Source of the DNA: Phycisphaerae bacterium
GTDB taxonomy: Bacteria; Planctomycetota; Phycisphaerae; Sedimentisphaerales; Anaerohalosphaeraceae
DNA length: 49,754 nt
Assembly: GCA_014859965.1 (NCBI GenBank)
Contig: JACZKQ010000142.1
Location: forward strand, 1-49,754
Direction of reading: 5' to 3'
Shown: piece after piece, positions 24,086-32,827 of the stretch
Layout: every line of letters starts with the position of its first letter
How positions within the stretch are numbered: position 1 is the first letter of the stretch
The notes under the pieces: generated by a model
The model's input: only the letters and a program-made list of their open reading frames with translations
What the model was told of the DNA's origin: nothing
Database searches by the model: none
Position numbers and translations under genes: made by a program

Positions 24086-24991
24086 ATGAAGATGAAACGT
24101 CGTGAGTTTCTGGTACGATCCCTGGCCGGGGTTGGCGGCCTTGTTGTCGGTGCGCCCGTGTTCGCCCAGGCCAAACCCGCAACCTTTGACCCCTACGAAC
24201 GCTTTGAACTGGCCCGCACCGGCATCAAGGTCTCGCGCCTGTGCCAGGGGACCGGCATCCGCGGCGGCAATCAGGAATCGAACCACACCCGAATGGGCAA
24301 GGAAAAGTTCGACGCAATCATCTGCGGCGGTTATGAACGGGGCATCCGCGTTTACGACCTCGCCGATCTCTACGGCACCCATCCTTATATCGTCCCGGCC
24401 CTCAAGCAGATCCCCCGCAAAGATTACGTGATTATCTCAAAGATATGGTTCCGCGGCGGCGGACTCAAAATTCAGGAACGTCCCGATGCGAATGTCGTGG
24501 TCGAGCGATTCTTAAGCGAGATGAAGACCGACTACATCGACCTGCTGCTGCTGCACTGCTGCACGGACGCGGACTGGAATAACAAACTCGAAAAACAGAT
24601 GAACCTCATGGCGGCCCTCAAGAAGAAGGGCGTCATCCGCGCCCACGGCGTTTCGTGTCATTCGCTGGCCGCCCTCAAGACCGCAGCAGACGAGCCATGG
24701 GTCGACAGCGTGCATGCACGCATCAATCCTTTTGGCGAGAAGATGGACGGACCGGCCGCCGAGGTCGCACCCGTACTGCAGAAGATGCACGCCGCCGGCA
24801 AGGCCGTCATCGGCATGAAGATCCTGGGCGAAGGCACGTTCGGCAATGATGAAGAGAAGAAGAACGCCTCCATCAAATACGCCCTCGAACTCGGCTGCAT
24901 CGACATCCTGAACGTCGGCTTCGAAGACGTCAAACAAATCGACGACTTCGCAACTCGCGTCCAGAAGGTGCCCAAGATCGCAAAAGCTTAA
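24086..24991 (+). CDS. Tat-exported aldo/keto reductase family protein
   Basis: 301 residues. MKMKRREFLVRSLAGVGGLVVGAPVFAQA has the twin-arginine (RREFLVR) signal, so the folded protein is exported. GAGGAG lies 8 bases before the ATG. The TIM barrel shows the AKR order LCQGTGIRGG, then VYDLADLYG (Asp and Tyr of the tetrad), IISKIW (Lys), IDLLLLHCC (His) and GVSCHSLAAL. An NADPH-dependent role would be odd outside the cytoplasm, so an inherited or alternative cofactor role is open. Sugar-related substrates are likely given the Gfo/Idh neighbour. Its TAA overlaps the stop of the convergent neighbour by 4 bases. Confidence 0.85.
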   Translation: MKMKRREFLVRSLAGVGGLVVGAPVFAQAKPATFDPYERFELARTGIKVSRLCQGTGIRGGNQESNHTRMGKEKFDAIICGGYERGIRVYDLADLYGTHPYIVPALKQIPRKDYVIISKIWFRGGGLKIQERPDANVVVERFLSEMKTDYIDLLLLHCCTDADWNNKLEKQMNLMAALKKKGVIRAHGVSCHSLAALKTAADEPWVDSVHARINPFGEKMDGPAAEVAPVLQKMHAAGKAVIGMKILGEGTFGNDEEKKNASIKYALELGCIDILNVGFEDVKQIDDFATRVQKVPKIAKA

Positions 24992-26469
24992 ATGCTGTCG
25001 CGGATAACGAACGGTTCACGAAAGCTGGATTTTATGTACCGGTTGGCGCGCCTGGCCCCGGCGCCAGTGAATCGCTCCGTCTTGCGGTCGTAGGTCAGCA
25101 TGGGTCCTGACACGAACGGCCGCTTCGTAAGATCGACGCCATTGCCCTGGAGCTGCTCCTGTATGTGAGCCAGCGCATTGGTCGCGTCCTCACAGCCCTT
25201 CATGCTCTCGCGGACCTGCTCGGCGGGGGTTTCTCTGCCCACACGCCAGGCGATATTGGCCAGGTGGCAGATGACGGTGCTCTGGTGGGCGCCTTCGATA
25301 TCGGCGGCAAGGTCCTGGCGCCGGCCGCTTCGCAGCGCGGCGATGAAGTTGCCTGTGTGCGCCCCGCCGCCATCGCCCTTGTACTGATGGATTCGCTTGC
25401 CGTCAAGGTCGTACGCACCGCCGCCGGACCGCGACAGCCGAACAGATGCATGTTCGCACTGGATATAGTTGCCGTCGCGGCGGCCCAGGTAAACCGCCCC
25501 TTCCTTGCCGCCCCGGCCCAGCGGATCGGGCAGGTTGCGGATATCCACCACCACGGGCAGATCATCGTAGTACATCAGAGCCAGGTGCATGTTGGGCGTC
25601 TGGCCGTTGTCGTCCCAAGCGAAGCGATTGCCCGCGGCGACAACCTTGTTGGGGACGTCTTTCCAGCCGAGGAGGTGGTGCAGATCGTCAAGATAGTGCA
25701 CCCCCCAGTTGGCCATTTCGCCGTCGCCCCAGTTCCATTGCCAGTGCCAGTCGTAATGAAAACTCTGCCGCATCACCGGCGTCATCGGCGCCGGGCCCGC
25801 CCACAGATTGTAATCGATGTTCGCCGGCACGGGCTGCGGCTCCGTCACCTTGCCGATAGTCGCCCGGGCGTTCAGGCGGGAGCAGTGCACCCACAGCACC
25901 TTGCCGTACTTGCCGGCCTGAAGGTCCCGCGCAGCCTCCTGCACCGCCGGACACGAACGCTGCTGCGTACCTGCCTGCACCAGCCGATCGTACTTGCGGG
26001 CCGCCTCGACCATCTTGCGGCCCTCCCATATAGAATGGCTCACCGGCTTTTCCACATAGACGTGCTTGCCCGCCTGGCACGCCCAGACGGTCATCAGCGC
26101 GTGCCAATGGTTCGGCGCGGCCGTCACCAGCACGTCCACGTCATCCCGGTCAAGCACCTTCCGAATATCCGTATACCCTTTCACATCGTCGTCGCCGACC
26201 CCGTACTGCGTCTTGAACTCCGCGACGCGATTGCCAAGGATCTCACTGTCCGGATCGCAAAGGGCGACAACCTTCACCCCCGCCTGCGATTGGAACCGCC
26301 CGACGTGCCCCCAGCCTTGCCCGCGGATACCCGCCACGGCGACTCGGATCTGCTCGTTCGCCCCTCGCACACAGGGCATGAGGTGACCGAAAGAGGACAT
26401 CGCAAGACAGGAACCGGCCGTCGCGGCCGCGGTGCGTTTTAGAAACCTCCGGCGATTCATCTGAACCAT
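24988..26469 (-). CDS. Tat-exported Gfo/Idh/MocA-family oxidoreductase
   Basis: About 493 residues. AAGGAG at 26481-26476 best suits the second of two adjacent ATGs (26469). The Tat signal is MNRRRFLKRTAAATAGSCLAM. The Rossmann part has VAVAGIRGQGWGHVGRF (dinucleotide loop) and the family motif GKHVYVEKPVSHS, with the catalytic-region Glu-Lys-Pro. WNWGDGEMANWGVHYLDDLHHLLG is the conserved helix with the His used in catalysis. Exported Gfo/Idh proteins are abundant in Planctomycetota and are thought to hold NAD(P) tightly while oxidising sugars (inference). A link with the keto-sugar hydrolase at 47631 is plausible but not shown. Confidence 0.9.
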   Translation of the reverse strand: MVQMNRRRFLKRTAAATAGSCLAMSSFGHLMPCVRGANEQIRVAVAGIRGQGWGHVGRFQSQAGVKVVALCDPDSEILGNRVAEFKTQYGVGDDDVKGYTDIRKVLDRDDVDVLVTAAPNHWHALMTVWACQAGKHVYVEKPVSHSIWEGRKMVEAARKYDRLVQAGTQQRSCPAVQEAARDLQAGKYGKVLWVHCSRLNARATIGKVTEPQPVPANIDYNLWAGPAPMTPVMRQSFHYDWHWQWNWGDGEMANWGVHYLDDLHHLLGWKDVPNKVVAAGNRFAWDDNGQTPNMHLALMYYDDLPVVVDIRNLPDPLGRGGKEGAVYLGRRDGNYIQCEHASVRLSRSGGGAYDLDGKRIHQYKGDGGGAHTGNFIAALRSGRRQDLAADIEGAHQSTVICHLANIAWRVGRETPAEQVRESMKGCEDATNALAHIQEQLQGNGVDLTKRPFVSGPMLTYDRKTERFTGAGARRANRYIKSSFREPFVIRDSI

Positions 26470-26650
26470 CATTTTCTCCTTATGTGCAAAAAAGATCTGC
26501 TGCCCTCAGGCGCCAAGCAGACACAAGGCGTCGCTCAAATGAACATTTTAGCATCTTGCCCCTCCTGTGTCCAGAAGTTCCATCGCTTTGACGGGCACGA
26601 CCCACCCTCCCGCGGCTGTGCAGCCATAATTTGCGGGTCCGGGGTTTCGG

Positions 26651-28969
26651 CTAACGATGCCAGGGCGGTGCGGACATGCTGATGGCTTCTTCGAAACTGG
26701 CCTTGCGGCGGAAGTCGGCGGGGTCGTAGGCTGCGTTGGCCGGGTCGGGGTTGATCCAGCGGGCGTGGTGGCGCCCGTAATAGGTTCCGTAGAACTGGTA
26801 GTTTGAATCGACCCACCGAGCCAAGGTCATTCTCTCCATGGCGGTCAGCATGTTTGAGTGGTCGTCGCGGGCATTCTTCGGGTGCGCGCCGTCGGTAAGG
26901 ATCGCCATGAGGACGCTGCTGTGTGAGCCGAAGCTTTTGGGGGGCAGTGCAGCGCCGTTGTAGTTGCCGCGGTCGCCCATGTCGAAGGAGTTGAATTCGG
27001 GGATGAGGGGGCCGGCGAGTTCTTTGCGTGCAAGCTCTTCATACGAGACGTTATAATATGTGGTGAGATCGCCGGTGAGCTTCAGGCCGCCGGCGGGGTT
27101 CTCGCGGCCGTGGCACGAAACGCACTTGGCGTTGAAGACCGGCTGGATGTCGGTGGGATAATGGATTACCTGTTCGGCCCGGCCGTCGCCGCCGTTTTCG
27201 GCGAGGTCACAGGGCTGCGGTCCAGGCGCGCTCGGCGGGCGTCGCAGTGCCAGCGGAGTCTGCGAACGATCGGCATCTGCAATGCGGTTGGTGCGCCCGT
27301 GGCAGCCGTCGCAGGAGCGAACCTCCCCGGGGCGATAGTTGACATAGGTCCTTTCCCGCTGGATTTCAACGAAGTTTTCGTCGAGCGCCTGGAAAAAGAT
27401 GTTTCGGTTGGCGGGAACCTTGAAATGGGCGGAGCCGTCGGGCTCGACAGGCACGACGCCCCATTGGAGGCGGGGCCACAGGGCCGCCTTCCAGTTGGCG
27501 CTGTCGGCGGTCGCGGACCACCGTCGGCCGGTATCCCAGTAGCGCGGGGCCGCTTCGTTGATCCGCAGCCATTTGACCTCGCCGGGCCTGACGCCGTCCA
27601 TGCCGCGGTAAACATTCGTCAAGACACACAGCGCCTCGTTGGTCACCGCGTATTCAGGCTCACGGTGGGAATGGATGAGGGGCGGAACCTTGCGACTGAC
27701 CACCGGTGTGGCGTGCCAGCAGGAGAGGGATTCGTCCTTGTAAACGAGGCGGTGACGGCCCTCGGTGTCGATCAGGTAGATCGCATAAGCGTTCGCCACA
27801 TTCTGGTAATGGTCGGAAGGATCGGCCTTGTACGAGACGAGGAATCGGCGGTCGTCGATCGGCCACGGGTGTGTGTACAGGTGACCGCTCTGGCCCTTTT
27901 CGTCGTGTACATATTTGCCGTCGGCGGCGCGGAAGTACCAGCCGACGCCGTTTCTTCGCTCCATGAAGACGTGCGGCGTGAGATTGGTGACCGCGTAGTT
28001 GTCGTCCCACTGGATGAAATCGGGCTGGTCGGGATCCGGGCCGCGGCGAAGCGCGCCGCGCCGCAGGTCGATCAGCATGATGGGGCCGAAACATCCGCCC
28101 TGCGGATAGTGGCACGTGCCGACGCAGACGATGCGGTCGCCGCTGCCGTCGATGGGCTGGGGATACATGTAGATCGTCGTCGTATCGTCGGCCAGGCCAT
28201 AGAGTTCCTGCGGCCGCGTGCCGTCCGGGTTCATCGACCAGATCGACTTGCAGACGCGATGGCCTTTGTCAATATACTCCCAGCGGTGGTACATGACGCG
28301 GCCGTCGTCCAGCACGACGGGGCAGAACTCGCTGACGGGACTTCGCGTCAACTGTTCGATGCTGCCGCCGTCGGGGTCCATGCGATGCAGCACCGGCGCG
28401 ACAAGGGCAGCGGAGGTGCCGCAAAGGATGGTGTGCTCGCAGCGCGTGGAGGAGAAGATAATCCTGCCGTCGGGCAGGTAGTTGGGATGGATATCGTCGG
28501 TGTGCCAGGGCTTGCCCAATCGTGCGACTTTCTCCGCTTCGTCGGCCGGGGCGAAAGAGACCTGGCGCAGGCCGCTTCCGTCGAGATGGACTTCCCAGAC
28601 GCGAAACCCGGTGTTCGGGTTCTCGCGAAAATCGAAGAGCAGCTTTTCGGCGTCGAAAGACAGGCTGATCTTCCCGATGAAGCCCTTGCCGCCGGGCAAA
28701 GCGGCGGCCGTGACGACGGGGCGCTCCTGCTGTGTGCGGAGATTATAGACATAGATGCCGTTTTCCGGCAGGAAGCGGTCGGCGCTGGTGCCATTGTCGA
28801 TGTCGGTGTAATAGTGGTCGGAGGAATAAGGCTTGCGTTTGACCAAAACGATTTCGTCGAAGTCGAATTCGTCAGCCGAGAGGTCCGCGACGGCCGGAAT
28901 GGCAAGGAACAGGAACAATACCAAAGTAGCAGTCGACGTTGAAACGCATCTACGCATGAGAACATCCAT
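26651..28969 (-). CDS. HzsA-related diheme c-type cytochrome with beta-propeller
   Basis: 772 residues with a signal peptide (TSTATLVLFLFLAIPAVA). The first two thirds have PD40/TolB-like blades (ISLSFDAEKLLFDFREN, HPNYLPDGRIIFSSTRC, SPVSEFCPVVLDDGRVMYHRW; each quoted in part). Two c-type heme sites follow, CDGCH at about 556 and CVSCH at about 615, and the C-terminus reads ARWVDSNYQFYGTYYGR. This architecture matches the group named HzsA-related, after the hydrazine synthase alpha subunit of anammox bacteria. No beta/gamma subunit is present here, so hydrazine synthesis is not implied. The role is probably periplasmic electron transfer or binding. Confidence 0.8.
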   Translation of the reverse strand: MDVLMRRCVSTSTATLVLFLFLAIPAVADLSADEFDFDEIVLVKRKPYSSDHYYTDIDNGTSADRFLPENGIYVYNLRTQQERPVVTAAALPGGKGFIGKISLSFDAEKLLFDFRENPNTGFRVWEVHLDGSGLRQVSFAPADEAEKVARLGKPWHTDDIHPNYLPDGRIIFSSTRCEHTILCGTSAALVAPVLHRMDPDGGSIEQLTRSPVSEFCPVVLDDGRVMYHRWEYIDKGHRVCKSIWSMNPDGTRPQELYGLADDTTTIYMYPQPIDGSGDRIVCVGTCHYPQGGCFGPIMLIDLRRGALRRGPDPDQPDFIQWDDNYAVTNLTPHVFMERRNGVGWYFRAADGKYVHDEKGQSGHLYTHPWPIDDRRFLVSYKADPSDHYQNVANAYAIYLIDTEGRHRLVYKDESLSCWHATPVVSRKVPPLIHSHREPEYAVTNEALCVLTNVYRGMDGVRPGEVKWLRINEAAPRYWDTGRRWSATADSANWKAALWPRLQWGVVPVEPDGSAHFKVPANRNIFFQALDENFVEIQRERTYVNYRPGEVRSCDGCHGRTNRIADADRSQTPLALRRPPSAPGPQPCDLAENGGDGRAEQVIHYPTDIQPVFNAKCVSCHGRENPAGGLKLTGDLTTYYNVSYEELARKELAGPLIPEFNSFDMGDRGNYNGAALPPKSFGSHSSVLMAILTDGAHPKNARDDHSNMLTAMERMTLARWVDSNYQFYGTYYGRHHARWINPDPANAAYDPADFRRKASFEEAISMSAPPWHR

Positions 28970-28996
28970 CCCTAAGAGTTCTTCTTTGACCCGTCC

Positions 28997-29025
28997 ATTA
29001 TAAGTAAGAGGGGGCCAACATGCAA
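28997..29025 (-). promoter_or_regulatory. Promoter for the HzsA-related gene
   Basis: On the minus strand TTGCAT (29025-29020), a 17-base spacer and TATAAT (29002-28997), 28 bases before the ATG. Confidence 0.6.
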
Positions 29026-29248
29026 CGCACGGTTGTCAGTCGTGCGTCCGACTCTTTTCGCCCGCGACCCGTGCCTGCGCGCGTTGCGGTATCTTCGCAA
29101 TATTGCGGTACGATAAGGACTCAGCCTGTCTATATATAGGAGATTAAATAAAGAGAAAAACCAGCGAACCATTTTGCCTTCGGCGACGTTTAATAGTCGA
29201 TGGTCGAATTGGTTGTGATAAAAAGGGCAATTTTACAGGAGAAGTGTT

Positions 29249-29671
29249 ATGCGACGTATTTTGGTTGTTTTGTTGGTGCTTCTATGCGTGGGGGCAGTCA
29301 TTGCGGTGCAGCAGTTTGCCGACCGAGGCACTTCTGCGAAACATGCGTGCGGAGCGGCGGATGCCGCCTGCCCGGCGACCGCGCCTGCGGCGGTCGCGTG
29401 TCCCATGGCGGCGAAATCATGCGATATGAGGCCGGCCGATTGCCCAAAGACAGCCTGCTGTGATGAATGTCCGCTTAAAGAGGAGTGCCCGACTGAGGGA
29501 AAACCGGGCTGCTGTGCGGAATGTCCAGTGGCGGAGGCTTGTGAACTAAGGCCCGCAAACTGTCCAAAGGCGGCCGAGAAATCCCCTGCGGCCGAGGCGC
29601 CTGCGAGCGGTTGCCCCATGCATGCAAAGGCACAAATGGGTTGCGGAGCCGTTTGCCCGTCAGCAAAATAG
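29249..29671 (+). CDS. Cys-rich secreted or membrane-anchored small protein
   Basis: 140 residues with ACAGGAGA upstream. MRRILVVLLVLLCVGAVIAVQQF is a signal peptide or anchor. The rest has 17 cysteines in about 115 residues, arranged as CP and CC pairs (CPKTACCDECPLKEECP, then CCAECPVAEACELRPANC), with an internal repeat CDMRPADCPK / CELRPANCPK. No known domain is recognised. Metal binding or multiple disulfides in the periplasm are the obvious options. It is followed by a good terminator at 29699, so it is a monocistronic gene. A 12-bp palindrome, CGCAATATTGCG, at 29096-29107 could be an operator. Confidence 0.7.
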   Translation: MRRILVVLLVLLCVGAVIAVQQFADRGTSAKHACGAADAACPATAPAAVACPMAAKSCDMRPADCPKTACCDECPLKEECPTEGKPGCCAECPVAEACELRPANCPKAAEKSPAAEAPASGCPMHAKAQMGCGAVCPSAK

Positions 29672-29698
29672 ATGTGCATACTTGATATTTGCGGTAGG

Positions 29699-29740
29699 AA
29701 GCCCGTTCGGCGGTGTGGGTCGGACGGGCTTTCTTTGTTT
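29699..29740 (+). terminator. Intrinsic terminator after the Cys-rich gene
   Basis: AAGCCCGTTCG (29699-29709) pairs with CGGACGGGCTT (29721-29731) with one mismatch, followed by TTCTTTGTTT. Confidence 0.8.
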
Positions 29741-29824
29741 CCGCAAAGATGCACAAAGAAGCGATGCCCGTGGGGCGGTCTTTCATTTCGAGCACTCCCT
29801 GGCACTGAAATGTTCAAAGCCTCC

Positions 29825-29853
29825 TTGACAGGCCTAAACGGCTCTGTTATAAT
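29825..29853 (+). promoter_or_regulatory. Perfect-consensus sigma-70 promoter
   Basis: TTGACA (29825-29830), exactly 17 bases, TATAAT (29848-29853). It drives the 26-residue ORF at 29974 and the two secreted-protein genes beyond it. Confidence 0.85.
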
Positions 29854-29973
29854 ACATGCTCTGTTATGGGATCCACACAGTCTTGTAACTTGTCGTCACG
29901 GTGCCGCCGCGTGGTTCGTGGAGCAAGACAAGACACTGAGCGAGAGCGCCATAGCAAAAACAGGAGGATCAGC

Positions 29974-30054
29974 ATGTATTCACGAATGTTCCGCCCTAAT
30001 GTCGCCCTGCCGGAGAATGACCTGCATGCCCATGTTTGCCTCTGGCTCGACTAA
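29974..30054 (+). CDS. 26-residue ORF with strong promoter and ribosome-binding site
   Basis: AGGAGGA lies 5 bases before ATG 29974, and the ORF (MYSRMFRPNVALPENDLHAH...CLWLD) ends at TAA 30052-30054. It is the first ORF after a perfect-consensus promoter. It is 69 bases upstream of the secreted-protein gene at 30124. It could be a leader peptide controlling that operon or a genuine microprotein. No family is recognised. The acidic end and Cys-Trp near the C-terminus are not diagnostic. Confidence 0.45.
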   Translation: MYSRMFRPNVALPENDLHAHVCLWLD

Positions 30055-30123
30055 GCTCATTTAACAGCAAGGCCGCCGGCTCGCGCTGACACCTTGCGAA
30101 TACGACTTGTGGAGGAGATAAGA

Positions 30124-31323
30124 ATGAGAAACAAATCGTCATTTCTTACATTAATGGCTTCGGCCTTTCTTCTCTTGGGTCCCCCTTTATCGGCGCATTT
30201 CGAATCCACGGTCGACATTCCCGGCATGACCCTGGCAGCCGACTTTGTTTTTAAGGGGGTTGTCATGAATGTTGACTATCGCACCTCCGAGGCTGTGCCG
30301 CTGCTGGGTCCCGACGGCGGCCCGATCCTTGACGAAGACGGCAATCCCGCATATGCGGACGGTTCGAATATTCCGCACACCTTCGTAACGTACCAAATTG
30401 AAGAAATCTATAAGGGGCCGCGAGCCTCCCCAACGGAATTAACCCTGCGATTCGAAGGAGGCTCGACGAGCGAACGCGATCCCGACGAAAGAAGTTATCT
30501 GCTTGTCGAAATGTATCCTCTTTTCAAGGTCGGCGACCGAGATATTCTTTTCGTGGAAGGGAACTCTCAAGATCCTTGTCCCCTGGCAGGCTGTCAAGCG
30601 GGGCGACTCCGCATTCTGCCCGATGCACAATATCCCGACGGCGATTTCCTTTTTTCTGATACAGGGATGGAAATTCGCGTGATCACTCCGCCCACCGGCG
30701 GCCCTGCCCGGAGCTGGCAGGTTGTCTATGGCCGGCAGCATTTGCGGCCGGAAATAAACAATATAACCCTCGGCGATCACGAACTGGAACTTATCTTCAC
30801 CAATCCCGGCGAAGGGGTCGTACCTTCCCCGCCGGATAATCCCCAGGGGATACGCTTCTCGGAGTGGCAGTTTGACAGCTACCTGACCACACTGGTGAGC
30901 GAGTTATTCACGCCGGATCAACTGCATCAACTGCCGCCGGTGGCCAACGCGGACATAAGTCAGGTTATTCAGGGCCGTGCTATTTGGGAAACCCCCGAGC
31001 CTCCCGCTGCCCCTTCCGATCCCTGTGCAAACGGCGGCTGTGAAACCGAACGCCCGTGGCTGGCCGAATTGCTGACCCGGGAACAATTAACCGCGGTGCT
31101 TGAGGCTGAACAGGAGGAACGTAACTGGCTTGTCATTAACAACGGCAACCCGGTGCTGCCCCAAACACCCTGCGAACGCCACATCGTGCTCCACGGCGCG
31201 CTGCCCGGCGATATTTCCGGGCCGGCCGGCAAGCCGGATTGCGTTGTCAACATGCACGATCTTGTGGTTATCGCAGGCGCCTGGCTTCAGTGCATCGACG
31301 ATGGCCGCAACGGATGTTTATAA
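30124..31323 (+). CDS. Secreted protein with C-terminal dockerin-like repeat
   Basis: 399 residues from ATG 30124, where GGAGGAG lies 7 bases upstream. The open frame back to 30094 has no RBS. The signal peptide is FLTLMASAFLLLGPPLSA. The first half (FVFKGVVMNVDYRT, TYQIEEIYKGP, FKVGDRDILFVEG) resembles the small beta-barrel domain seen in secreted proteins that assess or carry a Gly-x-Val strand, but I cannot name the family. The C-terminus (PDCVVNMHDLVVIAGAWLQC) is a single dockerin-like calcium loop as used on many secreted proteins in Phycisphaerae. It is followed 28 bases later by the matrixin-like protease, so the two are probably one operon and may act together. Confidence 0.65.
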   Translation: MRNKSSFLTLMASAFLLLGPPLSAHFESTVDIPGMTLAADFVFKGVVMNVDYRTSEAVPLLGPDGGPILDEDGNPAYADGSNIPHTFVTYQIEEIYKGPRASPTELTLRFEGGSTSERDPDERSYLLVEMYPLFKVGDRDILFVEGNSQDPCPLAGCQAGRLRILPDAQYPDGDFLFSDTGMEIRVITPPTGGPARSWQVVYGRQHLRPEINNITLGDHELELIFTNPGEGVVPSPPDNPQGIRFSEWQFDSYLTTLVSELFTPDQLHQLPPVANADISQVIQGRAIWETPEPPAAPSDPCANGGCETERPWLAELLTREQLTAVLEAEQEERNWLVINNGNPVLPQTPCERHIVLHGALPGDISGPAGKPDCVVNMHDLVVIAGAWLQCIDDGRNGCL

Positions 31324-31351
31324 CTTCCCAAGAACAGAAAGGGGCACTCCA

Positions 31352-32482
31352 ATGACCTCTAAGATCAATCTGCCGACAACAGTCTGGGGCGGTTGCCTGA
31401 TACTCCTTCTGACCGCCTCGCTGGAGCATGCAAACGCCTACTCCCACAAAGTAAAAACCAGTAACAATACAAAAATCGTGTGGGCCAATCCACAAATCTA
31501 CTGGCATGCCGGCGCCAAGAGTTTCCCTGCTGATTCACCATTCAGGGCAAGTCTGGTGCTTGCCAACTATTGGTGGAATCAAACGCCTGCCAGGTTTACC
31601 TTCGGCATCGCCAAATGGGGCGACACCAGCCTCAAACGGGGCAACGGCCAAAGTGAAATCTGGTTCAGTAACGATCAGGGCGCCTTGAAAGGCGCTCCGG
31701 CCATCTGCTACACGTGGATGTATTCCTCCGGCGGAAGGCTGTGGTTCAAAGAAGCCGATATCATCTTTGACGCGGGCAAGCTGTGGTCGCCGCATACCTG
31801 GCAATATGACCTGACCCCTTACAGAGGCCCATATCGTCCCCTTATTACGACAGCGATTCATGAGATGGGACATGCACTGGGCCTGGGACACGAGAACAGG
31901 TGGTACAATGTGATGGGACAGGATTATACCCATGTCCACACGCATTACGACCGAATTAAAGGCTACCCCGGCGCCGATGCCACACAGGGGGCGCTGTTTT
32001 TGTACGGCAAGTCAAATACGTACTTTACCGAAGACGTCGCCGTGACACACTGGAAGTACGCCAGCGCCAGCGGTGAATACAGTACTCACACCCCGACCGT
32101 GGTTTACAATCAGAATATGACGGTCGCCGGCTGGGATCTGCTCAACGGATCGCCGCGCTTTCACGTCAAACGCGGCGGCAGCTATCATGCCGAGTTCACC
32201 TATGAAAACAACGGCTACAATTCGCAATATAATGTCGAGCTCGCGATGTATATCTCCACCAATACACTGATCACCACCAGCGACCAGTCATTCGCCGGAG
32301 GCTACATCCCGCATCTGCCCGCCGGGGCCGTCTGGACTCTCACCCTGCCCGTAGTCATTCCAACGAACCTCACAGACGGAATGACCTATTATCTCGGGGT
32401 CATTTTCGATCATCAGGGTAAGATTAGCGAGTTTGATGGAACCAATAACGCCTCATACCTCCAGATCAAAATCGTGCCCTGA
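31352..32482 (+). CDS. Secreted matrixin-like zinc metalloprotease with CARDB-like domain
   Basis: 376 residues from ATG 31352. The frame is open back to 31100 but overlaps the previous gene and has no RBS. The signal peptide is TVWGGCLILLLTASLEHANA. The metzincin site reads HEMGHALGLGH (zinc His170, His174 and His180, catalytic Glu171) with the Met-turn at YNVMG (Met188). The C-terminal part (about 285-376) has YHAEFTYENNGYNSQ, VIPTNLTDGMTYYLG and FDGTNNASYLQI, typical of a CARDB-like beta-sandwich with the Glu/Asp-x-x-Asn-Asn strand. It is predicted to cleave extracellular protein. A candidate inhibitor or partner is the gene just upstream. Confidence 0.88.
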   Translation: MTSKINLPTTVWGGCLILLLTASLEHANAYSHKVKTSNNTKIVWANPQIYWHAGAKSFPADSPFRASLVLANYWWNQTPARFTFGIAKWGDTSLKRGNGQSEIWFSNDQGALKGAPAICYTWMYSSGGRLWFKEADIIFDAGKLWSPHTWQYDLTPYRGPYRPLITTAIHEMGHALGLGHENRWYNVMGQDYTHVHTHYDRIKGYPGADATQGALFLYGKSNTYFTEDVAVTHWKYASASGEYSTHTPTVVYNQNMTVAGWDLLNGSPRFHVKRGGSYHAEFTYENNGYNSQYNVELAMYISTNTLITTSDQSFAGGYIPHLPAGAVWTLTLPVVIPTNLTDGMTYYLGVIFDHQGKISEFDGTNNASYLQIKIVP

Positions 32483-32723
32483 CTAATGCTCAATTCCACC
32501 GGCTCTGGAAAGAAAGCCGCTTGCCTCGCCTGCCAAAGAGCCGGCAAAGGCTAACGGTGACACGATCCTCCAGTTGGACGGTGTATTTACCACACGCGTG
32601 GAAGGTCCTGCACAAAAGGTGTCCTTCGACGTATACCTGCTGCCGGGCTTCTGCTGCAATCATCGCAATTTGAAGCGGCGGCGCCTCGGAATGCCTTTGG
32701 AGGAGGAAATCCTGAAATTGTGC

Positions 32724-32752
32724 TTGACATTGGTATAAGAGTCTATTAGTCT
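32724..32752 (+). promoter_or_regulatory. Promoter for the multiheme cytochrome operon
   Basis: TTGACA (32724-32729), 17 bases, TAGTCT (32747-32752). The -10 is weak. The rest of 32483-32827 shows nothing I can support. Confidence 0.45.
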
Positions 32753-32827
32753 TACTAATGGCTGCGGCTATACAGGACGATAACAAATATCAGCCGCCGC
32801 AGCTCTAACCCACATGAAGGAAACAAC

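Noticed and set aside
25165..28942. Long plus-strand frames opposite the Gfo/Idh and HzsA-related genes
   Set aside because: They are antisense shadows. The minus-strand products show complete family signatures.
32490..32786. A 98-residue minus-strand frame between the protease and the cytochrome operon
   Set aside because: No RBS, no domain, and it runs over the promoter of the plus-strand operon.
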